DNA of 46,538 bases, from positions 1 through 46,538 of the forward strand of contig CALCXK010000047.1 in assembly GCA_937905835.1 (NCBI GenBank). The letters are read 5' to 3'. Source of the stretch: an uncultured Ilumatobacter sp. Its GTDB lineage: Bacteria > Actinomycetota > Acidimicrobiia > Acidimicrobiales > Ilumatobacteraceae. A program made the translations under genes and the position numbers. Below are positions 34,131 through 42,158 of the stretch, piece by piece (positions within the stretch are counted from its first letter, which is position 1; the number at the start of each line of letters is the position of its first letter). The notes below the pieces were generated by a model. It made no database searches and was not told the DNA's origin. It saw only the letters and a program-made list of their open reading frames with translations.

Positions 34131-35489
34131 ATGGAACGCCGGATCTACGGGCTAGAGAACGAGTACGGCATCACCTGCACGCTGCGCGGCCAACGCCGGC
34201 TCAGCCCTGATGAAGTCGCCCGATACCTCTTTCGGCGGGTGGTCTCCTGGGGCCGCAGCTCGAACGTGTTTCTGCAGAATGGCGCTCGGCTGTATCTCGA
34301 TGTTGGATCGCACCCAGAGTATGCGACACCTGAGTGTGATTCGATCTACGAGTGTGTCGTCCACGACAAGGCTGGCGAACGGATCCTCGAACAGCTCGTT
34401 GAATCGGCCGAGCAACGGTTGGCCGAAGAGTCGATCCGCGGCACGATCTACCTGTTCAAAAACAACACCGACTCTGCGGGCAACAGCTACGGCTGTCACG
34501 AGAATTACTGCACGAGCCGTGAATCCGACCTCACCAAGTACGCCGAGGTGTTGATTCCGTTCTTTGTGAGCCGACAGATTTACGCCGGCTCTGGCAAAGT
34601 GCTGCAAACTGCCCGAGGGGCGAAGTTTTCGATCGCGCAGCGTGCAGAGCACATCTGGGAAGGCGTCTCGTCGGCCACGACTCGTAGCCGTCCAATCATC
34701 AACACGCGTGATGAACCGCATGCCGATGCCGAGAAGTACCGACGACTCCATGTGATCGTTGGCGACTCAAACATGAGTGAGTACACAAACTTCCTGAAGA
34801 TCGGTGCAGCCGCCTGCATGCTGCGGATGCTCGAAGACCCCAACGTCGTCTTGCGCGATATGACACTCGAGAACCCGATTAGGGCGATTCGTGAGATCAG
34901 TCATGACATCACGTGCCGTCAGACAGTGCGCCTCGCAAACGGCCGGGAAGTCAGCGCGCTCGACATCCAACGGGAGTACCTCGATCGGGCGTTGCGCTAT
35001 GCCGACGGACCAGGTTTCCCGCCGTTGGAACAGAAGGCCCTCGACATGTGGGAACACTGCATCACCACGATCGAAGACGATCCGCTCAAACTCGACCGAG
35101 AAGTCGACTGGGTGATCAAGTACAAGCTGATCGAAAAGTTTCGGGAGCGTCACGACCTGCAGTTGGGCGATGCCCGGGTTCAGCTGCTCGATTTGCAATA
35201 CCACGATGTCACACGGAGCCGTAGCCCGTTCTACAAGATGCAGGATCGCGGCCTCGTCGAGCGGATCTGTACCGATGAGGACATCAACACAGCCATCGAC
35301 GTCCCGCCGCAGACGACCCGTGCCCGACTGCGCGGCGAGTTTGTCAAGCGCGCGAAAGAGAAGAAGCGTGATTACACGGTCGACTGGGTGCACTTGAAAC
35401 TGAACGACCAGGCCCAGCGGACCGTGCTGTGCAAGGATCCGTTCAAGAGTCACGACGAACGTGTCGACCGACTGATCGAAACGCTCTGA
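34131..35489 (+). CDS. pafA: Pup-protein ligase PafA
   Basis: The 452-aa ligase uses ATP to join the C-terminal Glu of Pup to a substrate lysine. Metal-binding Glu9 (YGLENEYGI) and catalytic Asp57 (RLYLDVGSHPEYATPEC) are present. The family motifs KNNTDSAGNSYGCHENY and RPIINTRDEPHAD are shared with Dop, but the Dop loop is missing. The ATG at 34131 follows a GGGAGG site at 34119-34124; TAGCAT at 34113 is a possible -10 that overlaps or abuts it. Confidence 0.97.
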   Translation: MERRIYGLENEYGITCTLRGQRRLSPDEVARYLFRRVVSWGRSSNVFLQNGARLYLDVGSHPEYATPECDSIYECVVHDKAGERILEQLVESAEQRLAEESIRGTIYLFKNNTDSAGNSYGCHENYCTSRESDLTKYAEVLIPFFVSRQIYAGSGKVLQTARGAKFSIAQRAEHIWEGVSSATTRSRPIINTRDEPHADAEKYRRLHVIVGDSNMSEYTNFLKIGAAACMLRMLEDPNVVLRDMTLENPIRAIREISHDITCRQTVRLANGREVSALDIQREYLDRALRYADGPGFPPLEQKALDMWEHCITTIEDDPLKLDREVDWVIKYKLIEKFRERHDLQLGDARVQLLDLQYHDVTRSRSPFYKMQDRGLVERICTDEDINTAIDVPPQTTRARLRGEFVKRAKEKKRDYTVDWVHLKLNDQAQRTVLCKDPFKSHDERVDRLIETL

Positions 35490-35571
35490 CCCTCGGGGTG
35501 TGCATCGGAGCCAGGAGGCTGTGTCCGCCTGCCACCTATTGACTGCCACGGCCAGATACCGTTGCGTCTTC

Positions 35572-36270
35572 GTGACGAGCCAGAACGACGGTCCATTGCT
35601 GCCTCAACCATTGGGCACACCGAGTCGCTTACCGGTCGACGAGGCCTGGCCGAACGGGCCTACTGTTGCCTTGTCCGATGACGATGACACCGGTTCCTCG
35701 CTCCCCCCGATATCGAGACAGGCGTCAGGCGCGCGAGCATTCGTGGACTGGGTTGTTGTCGTCACGGTCGCACTTCTCGTGGCGTTCGTCGTCCGTGGTT
35801 TCGTGCTGGCCCACTTCGTTGTCGACGGCCAGTCAATGGCAACCACACTTGATACCGGTGACCGCGTCTTCGTGAACAAACTGTCGTACCGACTCCATGA
35901 TCCGAATCGTGGTGACGTGGTCGTCTTGCATCAGATGACGAATACGACCGAACGCGATCTGATCAAGCGAGTAGTCGCTCTCCCCGGCGAAACGATCGAA
36001 ATGACCGGATGCGTTGTGCGGATCACTCAAGCCAACGTCGCCACCTCGCAGGTACTCGATGAGCCGTACCTCAATGAGAGGGATCGGATCCCCGGGCAAT
36101 GTGGGGCAGACATACCGTCACAGGTCGTTCCGGATAACTCTGTGTTCGTACTCGGCGATAACCGTGGCGGGTCGCAAGACAGCCGCAATCTCGGTGCGAT
36201 CAACGAAGACGATCTCGTCGGCCGTGCCTTCGTGGTGTTTTGGCCACGGTCGGATTGGCAGTGGTTGTGA
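35572..36270 (+). CDS. lepB: Signal peptidase I
   Basis: The roughly 232-aa peptidase cleaves signal peptides outside the membrane. One membrane helix (VDWVVVVTVALLVAFVVRGF, about 55-74) precedes the catalytic domain. Ser88 in VDGQSMATTL and Lys132 in LIKRVVALPGE are the dyad, and VFVLGDNRGGSQDSRNLG is box E. The GTG at 35572 follows a possible TACCGT -10; a longer frame from 35500 is less likely. It lies where pafB and pafC follow pafA in mycobacteria. Confidence 0.93.
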   Translation: MTSQNDGPLLPQPLGTPSRLPVDEAWPNGPTVALSDDDDTGSSLPPISRQASGARAFVDWVVVVTVALLVAFVVRGFVLAHFVVDGQSMATTLDTGDRVFVNKLSYRLHDPNRGDVVVLHQMTNTTERDLIKRVVALPGETIEMTGCVVRITQANVATSQVLDEPYLNERDRIPGQCGADIPSQVVPDNSVFVLGDNRGGSQDSRNLGAINEDDLVGRAFVVFWPRSDWQWL

Positions 36271-36392
36271 GCGCGGCGTGGCCGTGCGATCGACTGACGT
36301 CGCTCCGTTGCTGACCCCACAATCACAATTTTCTTGGGCCGAGCTGCGTGACGGCCTCTCGCTCGGCGGGTCACACGTCGACCCTCGGCTGG

Positions 36393-36427
36393 TTGTGTCA
36401 CATCGAGGTCTGACCTCAGGGTTACAG
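36393..36427. repeat. GAGGTC-N-GACCTC dyad element, copy B
   Basis: TGTGTCACATCGAGGTC (about 36394-36410), T, GACCTCAGGGTTACA is an odd-centred dyad matching the reverse complement of copy A at 10073 over more than 20 nt. It overlaps the glpQ stop codon and lies in the 151-bp convergent gap after lepB. The rest of that gap has a related half-site (GGGTCACACGTCGACC at 36369) and no gene. Confidence 0.68.
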
Positions 36428-37162
36428 CTCAGGTGGCGGCGGGCCGCCGATTTCCTTGTGGAAAACGTCCATCATGATGTCGACGTGGTCGCTGAAGACG
36501 GCGTCGAGACCCATCCGGAACGCTGTCTCCAACTGGTCGTCGAATTGCAGGTCCCAACCAAACGCGTACAAGTTGAACCGGTGGAACAGGGCTGCCAAAC
36601 CACCGTTCCAGTCGGTGCGGTGCATGTTGACGCCATCGATGCCATAGTGGGCCAACGATGCCGCTCGACGTTCGGGGCCTTCTTTGAGGCGTCCGAGGCG
36701 TGTCGAATTCAAGATCTTGACGTCAGGCAACTCAGAACGGTGGGCGACACATCGGTCGAAGTCGGGATCGCACAGCCACGTGCGAGGGAGCATTGCGGGA
36801 TCGATTGAGCGCACGTCGTTGACAATGACGGCGGCGGCGTCGGGATCTTTCACGTCGAGTGACAGGTCGTAGTCGGTTCCACAATGTCCGAGGAGCTCAA
36901 CCAGGGTGGGAATGTGCTCGGGCAGGTCGGCGTGCAGGACGGCACGGATCGGCTTGCGGCGGAGTCCCCGCTTGACCACACCGTCATGATCGAGCACCGC
37001 CACACCGTCGGCCGTGAGCCAGACGTCGCTCTCGAGTCCAGAGGCGCCGAGCCTCAGCGCTAGCTCGAATGCGCCAAGCGTGTTCTCGGGCGCATGGGCG
37101 CGCGCTCCCCGATGGGCGAACGTGATCGGTGGGTCAAGGCGAGATGGGAGACGTTGTTGCAC
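36422..37162 (-). CDS. glpQ: Glycerophosphodiester phosphodiesterase
   Basis: The 246-aa protein hydrolyses glycerophosphodiesters to glycerol-3-phosphate and an alcohol. FAHRGARAHAPENTLGAFELAL holds the HR and E-N catalytic residues, and LESDVWLTADGVAVLDHD the second metal and His set. There is no signal peptide, so the cytoplasmic UgpQ-like type is likely. It begins with GTG at 37162 and is divergent from tatB, with start codons 36 bp apart. Confidence 0.92.
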   Translation of the reverse strand: MQQRLPSRLDPPITFAHRGARAHAPENTLGAFELALRLGASGLESDVWLTADGVAVLDHDGVVKRGLRRKPIRAVLHADLPEHIPTLVELLGHCGTDYDLSLDVKDPDAAAVIVNDVRSIDPAMLPRTWLCDPDFDRCVAHRSELPDVKILNSTRLGRLKEGPERRAASLAHYGIDGVNMHRTDWNGGLAALFHRFNLYAFGWDLQFDDQLETAFRMGLDAVFSDHVDIMMDVFHKEIGGPPPPEL

Positions 37163-37185
37163 TGAACGAGATGATGTCAGCCCCG

Positions 37186-37191
37186 TAGACT
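37186..37191 (+). promoter_or_regulatory. -10-like TAGACT, leaderless start of tatB
   Basis: TAGACT ends 7 nt before the GTG at 37199. The 36-bp divergent gap to glpQ forces the two promoters to overlap. Confidence 0.4.
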
Positions 37192-37198
37192 GAAAGAC

Positions 37199-37816
37199 GT
37201 GTTCAACCTCCAGGGCAGCGAGATCATTGTCATACTGCTGTTGGCGCTCGTGATCCTCGGCCCAGAGAGGTTGCCGGATGCCGTCCGAAAGTTCGCCCAG
37301 ACATATGGCGAGCTGAAGAAGATGGGCAACGGATTCCAGTCCGAACTACAGGCCGTTCTGGACGAGCCGATACGGGAAATGAAGGAAACCGCTCGCTTGG
37401 TTCAAGAAGCTGCGGATCCGAAGAAGGTCGCCGAGCAGGCTGATGAAGACCGTGCGTTGCGCGAGGCATCCAAGTCGACGGCCATCACCGACGTCCCGAT
37501 CACCGAAGCGTCACTCGAATCCACCGACCCGGCCGACAGCGGCACGGTGCGGGTTGATGAAGTGACCGCGGGCATGCATACCGCCAGCGAGTCGACTGCC
37601 GATGACAGCCTGCCCACCGATGAAGAGTCCGACGATGGGCCACCGGTGATCATCAACCAGATCGCCGCAGCCAACGCGCGCGGACCGATTGTTCCCGAGG
37701 TGCTCGCCGATGACGTCGACAACGTGACTGACCATACCGATCAGCCCATAGTGGCTGCCGGCGACGTGATAGCAGATGCCGACGTGATAGCAGATGCCGA
37801 CGTGACCGCAGGATGA
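37199..37816 (+). CDS. tatB: Sec-independent translocase protein TatB
   Basis: The 205-aa protein has the TatB N-terminus: a membrane helix with Glu8 (GSEIIVILLLALVILGPERLP) and an amphipathic helix (VRKFAQTYGELKKM). GPERLP favours TatB over TatA. A long acidic tail follows, ending in 18-nt DNA repeats. It binds Tat signal peptides with TatC; the twin-arginine oxidoreductase encoded at 10508 is a plausible client. Its stop overlaps the tatC ATG. TatA is not in the window. Confidence 0.9.
   Translation: MFNLQGSEIIVILLLALVILGPERLPDAVRKFAQTYGELKKMGNGFQSELQAVLDEPIREMKETARLVQEAADPKKVAEQADEDRALREASKSTAITDVPITEASLESTDPADSGTVRVDEVTAGMHTASESTADDSLPTDEESDDGPPVIINQIAAANARGPIVPEVLADDVDNVTDHTDQPIVAAGDVIADADVIADADVTAG
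37763..37805 (+). repeat. 18-bp tandem repeat at the 3' end of tatB
   Basis: GACGTGATAGCAGATGCC occurs twice in a row (37763-37780, 37781-37798) plus a partial third copy. It encodes DVIADA repeats at the C-terminus and is probably length-variable by slippage. Confidence 0.8.
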
Positions 37817-38592
37817 GTACCGTGACTGACGACGCTGAAGCCGGGGTCGACGACACGCTCACGCTCACTGAGCACCTCGCCGAATTGCGGACCCGGATCA
37901 TCCGAGCAGCGCTCGCCGTTGTGATCGGCATGGTCGTCATCATTGCGTTTTACGACCAGGTGCTCGGTTTCCTCTTGCAGCCGTATCGAGATCTCTGCGA
38001 CGCGCGTGGCGCTGACTTCTGCGATGCGGACGGTCTCTTCATCACCGGACCGACCGAGGGTCTGTCGACCCGAATCCGGGTCGGTATGTACGGCGGCATC
38101 ATCGCTGCGCTGCCGGTCATTCTCTGGCAGATTTGGCGCTTCGTGGTTCCGGCGTTACACGCCAAAGAGCGTAAATATGCAGTCCCGTTTGTCCTGTCGT
38201 CGGTCCTGCTGTTTACAGCGGGTGGCAGCCTTGCCTACATCACCGTCGGGCGTGCCCTTGAATTCCTCATTAGTTGGGCTGGTGAGGATGTCAGCGAGAT
38301 TTTCACGGTGGGCAGCTACATCAGCCTGATCGGTCTGATGATCTTTGCCTTTGGAGTTGGCTTTTTACTGCCCGTTCTGTTCGTCTTCCTCCAGTTAGTA
38401 AAAGTGGTCTCGCCGAAGACGCTTTTACGGAGTTGGCGATATGCCACGATCGGCGTGTTTGTCCTCGCAGCGGTGATCACGCCGTCGGGCGACCCAGTCA
38501 CGCTGATGATGCTTGCCCTGCCGATGCTGTTCTTGTACTTCGTGGCCATTCTGGTCGGCTGGTTGGTGCTCCGCAAGCGGCCGACTGTCTGA
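37813..38592 (+). CDS. tatC: Sec-independent translocase protein TatC
   Basis: The 259-aa integral membrane protein has the conserved first loop (LTEHLAELRTRIIRAALAVVIG), with the Glu used in signal-peptide binding, and six hydrophobic helices. It is the signal-recognising core of the Tat translocase. The ATG overlaps the tatB stop by 4 nt, and helY begins 2 nt after its stop. The tat-helY arrangement is also found in mycobacteria. Confidence 0.95.
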   Translation: MSTVTDDAEAGVDDTLTLTEHLAELRTRIIRAALAVVIGMVVIIAFYDQVLGFLLQPYRDLCDARGADFCDADGLFITGPTEGLSTRIRVGMYGGIIAALPVILWQIWRFVVPALHAKERKYAVPFVLSSVLLFTAGGSLAYITVGRALEFLISWAGEDVSEIFTVGSYISLIGLMIFAFGVGFLLPVLFVFLQLVKVVSPKTLLRSWRYATIGVFVLAAVITPSGDPVTLMMLALPMLFLYFVAILVGWLVLRKRPTV

Positions 38593-38594
38593 TC

Positions 38595-41294
38595 GTGCGC
38601 GCCGACCGAGCTGATCTGATCGCTCGCTACAACTTTCCGCTTGACCGATTCCAGCTCGAAGCATTTGATGCGCTCGACGACGGTCAACATGTTGTCGTCG
38701 CCGCACCAACAGGTAGCGGTAAGACCGTCGTTGCCGAGTACGGCATCGAGTCGGCCTACCGCGATGGCAAGCGAGCGTTCTACACCGCACCGATCAAAGC
38801 GTTGTCCAACCAGAAGTACCGCGATCTGGTCGCCATGCACGGCGAAGATGCTGTCGGCCTCCTGACTGGCGACAACTCGATCAACGGCGGCGCTCCGATC
38901 CTGGTGATGACCACCGAGGTCTTACGCAACATGATCTACGGCCGGGCAGGCCAGCTTTCTGACCTCGCTCTGGTGGTACTCGACGAGGTGCACTTCCTGC
39001 AAGACACGTTCCGTGGGCCCGTTTGGGAAGAGGTGATGATTCATCTGCCTGATCATGTTCGGCTGGTGTGTCTTTCAGCCACCGTCAGCAACGTCCAGCA
39101 GCTCGCTGATTGGATCTCGACGGTGCGTGGCCCCACGCACGCGGTCACCGAGTTGAAACGGCCTGTCGAGCTGGCTAACCAGTATCTTGCGAAGGATCGC
39201 AACGAAGACCGTCTGCATCTGTTGCCAACATTTGTCAATGGTGCGGTGAATCGTGACGCAGTGCTACTCGATGAGTCGGCGATTCGCCGTGGGCCCGGAG
39301 GCCGACGTGGCCAAGATCGTGATCACCGAAACGGGTCCGCCAATGCGAAGGGAGCGCACCGCCGCAAGCTTGTGCCGCCCGGTCGGGTCGAGACGCTGAA
39401 GCTGCTCCATCAGCAGGACATGCTGCCGGCAATTTTCTTCATCTTCAGCCGGAATCAGTGCGACGAAGCGGCCCGCTCCTGCGTCGAGTTTGGTGTCGGC
39501 CTGACAACGGATGAAGACCGGATGGCGATCCGCGAAATTGTCGATGCTCGCCTTGGCGGTCTCGATTTGGCCGACCTCGCCGTCCTCGGCTTCGACCAGT
39601 TTCTCTTGCAGCTCGATGCAGGTGTCGCAGCTCATCACGCCGGCATGGTGCCGCCGATGAAAGAGGTCGTCGAAGCCTGCTTCATCGCTGGGCTGATCAA
39701 AGTCGTCTTCGCCACAGAGACGCTGGCCGTTGGCATCAACATGCCCGCCCGCAGCGTCGTTATCGAGAAGCTCACCAAGTTCACCGGAGAGCATCACGAA
39801 CAGCTCACGCCAGGGGAATACACCCAGCTCACCGGCCGGGCTGGTCGACGTGGTATCGATGATCGCGGGAGCGCCGTCGTGCTCTGGTCACCGTGGATCC
39901 GCTTCGACGACGTCGCGCAACTCGCTGGCAGCTCACAATTCCATCTTCGGTCTGCTTTCCGACCGACATACAACATGGCCGCCAACCTGATTCGCACCTA
40001 TGAACGCGAACGTGCACACGACCTCCTGAACCTCTCGTTTGCGCAGTACCAGGCCGACCGTGACATCGTGAAGATGCAGGCTCGGCTCGAACGGCGACGC
40101 TCGGCAGCCGTCGAATTCCGCGCCCAGGCGGCGAGTCCGTTCGGTGACATCGACGAGTATGCACGGCTCCGGGCAAAAGAGAAATCGTCCCGCCGAGACC
40201 ATCGTTACGAAGGCGACGACGTCGACGAAACGATTCAGCGGCTCAAGCCGGGTGTGGTGATTCAGCTGTTTACGGGCAAGCACCGTGGCCCTGTGGTCGT
40301 CGTGGCATCAGCGACTCGGAAATCGGGTTCGCGTCTGTCGCTGGTGAGTAAAGGTGGTGACCTGCTGCAGGCGATGGCAGAAGATTTCGACTCGCCGCCC
40401 GCAGCGATCGGCTCGATCAAGTTGCCGCCGAACTTCGCACCGAATCGCAAGGAATACCGCAAGGAAGTCGCCTACCGATTGCGGAAGGCGAAGTTAGTGG
40501 CCGCGCCGACGATCCGCAATGGAGGCCAGGATCGGCGCACGGCGATGAGCGCCGAAATGCACCCGGTCGCACGAGACCCCGACCTCAAACAGCGACTCAG
40601 CTCGATGGCTTCAGCTGCCAAGGTGGAACGCGAGGTCGTCGAGATCGAGGGCCGCGTCGACGGAAAGACCTCCACGTTGGCCCGCGACTTCGACCGCATC
40701 CTGGGTGTGCTGGAAACATTCGGGTACGCCGACCTCGACATGTGGGAGCTGACCGAGGCCGGCGAGATGTTGTCGCGGATCTTCCACGAATCTGACCTGT
40801 TCGTCGCTGAGGCGTTGCGTGCCGGCCTGTTCGACGGCTTAAGCCCTGCCGACTTGGCGGCGCTCGTGTCGACAGTGGTGTACGAGCACCGCAGCCCAGA
40901 GCCGCCACCACGCCCGTGGTTCTCGTCTGACGACATGCGTTCCCGTTGGGGCCGCATGGCGGCGCTCAGCGAGGACCTGCATGCCAAGGAGCGGGTTGCC
41001 GAAGTTGCCGAGCATCGTGGTCCTGATCCGACGTTCGCGGCGATTGCCTATGCCTGGGTCGCCGGCGAGGGTTTCGCCGCAGTTGTTGACGACGAGGAGA
41101 TGACGGGCGGCGACTTCGTCAGGACGACCCGCCAACTCATCGACCTGCTGAGGCAACTGTCGGTGGTCGCTCCGCTGAGGGGGACGCGCCGTGTCGCAGG
41201 AGAAGCCGCCGAAGCTGCATTCCGCGGGGTTGTTTCCGATAGCGCCGCACCGACCACCGGTCGGGATGAGGCCGAGCGGTCAGCTACCTCGTGA
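38595..41294 (+). CDS. helY: DEVH-box helicase HelY (Ski2/Mtr4-like)
   Basis: The 899-aa superfamily 2 RNA helicase has Walker A APTGSGKT at residues 37-44, DEVH at 130-133, SAT in LVCLSATVSN, and motif VI as QLTGRAGRRGID. The C-terminal third has the DSHCT-like domain (LSPADLAALVSTVVYEHRSPEP). It is thought to act in RNA processing or decay. The GTG at 38595 is preferred over a longer frame that overlaps tatC by 160 bp. The next start overlaps its stop by 4 nt. Confidence 0.94.
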   Translation: MRADRADLIARYNFPLDRFQLEAFDALDDGQHVVVAAPTGSGKTVVAEYGIESAYRDGKRAFYTAPIKALSNQKYRDLVAMHGEDAVGLLTGDNSINGGAPILVMTTEVLRNMIYGRAGQLSDLALVVLDEVHFLQDTFRGPVWEEVMIHLPDHVRLVCLSATVSNVQQLADWISTVRGPTHAVTELKRPVELANQYLAKDRNEDRLHLLPTFVNGAVNRDAVLLDESAIRRGPGGRRGQDRDHRNGSANAKGAHRRKLVPPGRVETLKLLHQQDMLPAIFFIFSRNQCDEAARSCVEFGVGLTTDEDRMAIREIVDARLGGLDLADLAVLGFDQFLLQLDAGVAAHHAGMVPPMKEVVEACFIAGLIKVVFATETLAVGINMPARSVVIEKLTKFTGEHHEQLTPGEYTQLTGRAGRRGIDDRGSAVVLWSPWIRFDDVAQLAGSSQFHLRSAFRPTYNMAANLIRTYERERAHDLLNLSFAQYQADRDIVKMQARLERRRSAAVEFRAQAASPFGDIDEYARLRAKEKSSRRDHRYEGDDVDETIQRLKPGVVIQLFTGKHRGPVVVVASATRKSGSRLSLVSKGGDLLQAMAEDFDSPPAAIGSIKLPPNFAPNRKEYRKEVAYRLRKAKLVAAPTIRNGGQDRRTAMSAEMHPVARDPDLKQRLSSMASAAKVEREVVEIEGRVDGKTSTLARDFDRILGVLETFGYADLDMWELTEAGEMLSRIFHESDLFVAEALRAGLFDGLSPADLAALVSTVVYEHRSPEPPPRPWFSSDDMRSRWGRMAALSEDLHAKERVAEVAEHRGPDPTFAAIAYAWVAGEGFAAVVDDEEMTGGDFVRTTRQLIDLLRQLSVVAPLRGTRRVAGEAAEAAFRGVVSDSAAPTTGRDEAERSATS

Positions 41295-41902
41295 CGATCG
41301 AGAAGGGCAAGCCCTGGGGGATTGAGGTCACACGACCGTCGGATCTTCAACTCGGCGGCTCGGATCATGCCGTCGCCCGCCTGCTGACCGCCGATGTCCA
41401 TGCACAGGTCGCTCCCACTGGCGGCGACCTGCACCGAACCATGGGGGCGCGAGCTCTCGACGACCGTCTGTCGATCCTTGAATTCCCGATCGATCTGCTG
41501 CAAGTTCGCCTCGATGATGAGCGTGAAGCAACCGCCGTCGCTCACGTGACAGTGCAGTCGCCGAGGTGGAGTGGAGGCTGGTGGCGCGGGCCGGTCTTGA
41601 TGGTGATGAATGCGCAGTTTCTCGGCGACTGGCACGTGGTGTCACGTGGTCATCCGAACGACGGTCGGGCTGAGAGCGTCGAATGGGGGAGCGAATTCGG
41701 GCTCCGCCAACGGTGGGAGGCTCGTCGGCGGCTGCCGACCGGGGGTCACGTTCCACACCCATCCATCGAGACGCGTTCATTCCGTGCACGCAGCTGGACC
41801 TTTGATCGGGCCCTCGACATCCGCATCGACGGACGCCCCTGTGGACGAGCCCGGTCGTTGCAGATCGTCGTCGAACCGGACGCCGCCGTCGTCTACGGCT
41901 GA
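41291..41902 (+). CDS. Protein resembling the C-terminal half of a YegS/diacylglycerol-kinase-type lipid kinase
   Basis: The 203-aa protein starts in the helY stop (GTGA). Its C-terminal half (VLMVMNAQFLGDWHVVSRGHPNDGR, then LRIRIDG-like and LQIVVEPDAAVVYG) resembles the C-terminal domain of lipid kinases, but the N-terminal catalytic domain with the GGDGT loop is absent. The start region (GIEVTRPSDLQLGGSDHAVARLL) is unassigned. This fold match is inference from motif shape, so it may instead be a regulatory or lipid-binding domain. Confidence 0.6.
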   Translation: MTIEKGKPWGIEVTRPSDLQLGGSDHAVARLLTADVHAQVAPTGGDLHRTMGARALDDRLSILEFPIDLLQVRLDDEREATAVAHVTVQSPRWSGGWWRGPVLMVMNAQFLGDWHVVSRGHPNDGRAESVEWGSEFGLRQRWEARRRLPTGGHVPHPSIETRSFRARSWTFDRALDIRIDGRPCGRARSLQIVVEPDAAVVYG

Positions 41903-42144
41903 GGCAGCCGGCTGCCACGTGGGCCGAACCACTCAACGGAGGCCTTCTCTCCGCGGCAGTGTCGAGGCCCGAACTCGTCAGAGCGATTGCAACAAGAATC
42001 AATCAAATGAACGATCGTGAGGCTCGCGATCGCAACGAGTACCAGCAGGGTGACCCGATGATGGTGATTTCGATAGATGCCACCGCCGGGAGCTGACGCC
42101 ACCAGACAATTGTGGGAATACCCGTTGTCGCGGTCTCACCCTCG

Positions 42145-42150
42145 TAGAGT
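42145..42150 (+). promoter_or_regulatory. -10-like TAGAGT before the ThyX-like gene
   Basis: TAGAGT ends 8 nt before the GTG at 42159 and 2 nt before another in-frame GTG at 42153. This favours 42159 as the start. The 256-bp upstream gap from 41903 has no other clear signal. Confidence 0.38.
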
Positions 42151-42158
42151 ACGTGCCC

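Noticed and set aside
42026..42046. CGATCG...CGATCG repeat upstream of the ThyX-like gene
   Set aside because: Short self-complementary words are common in high-GC DNA, and there is no second copy or T-run.
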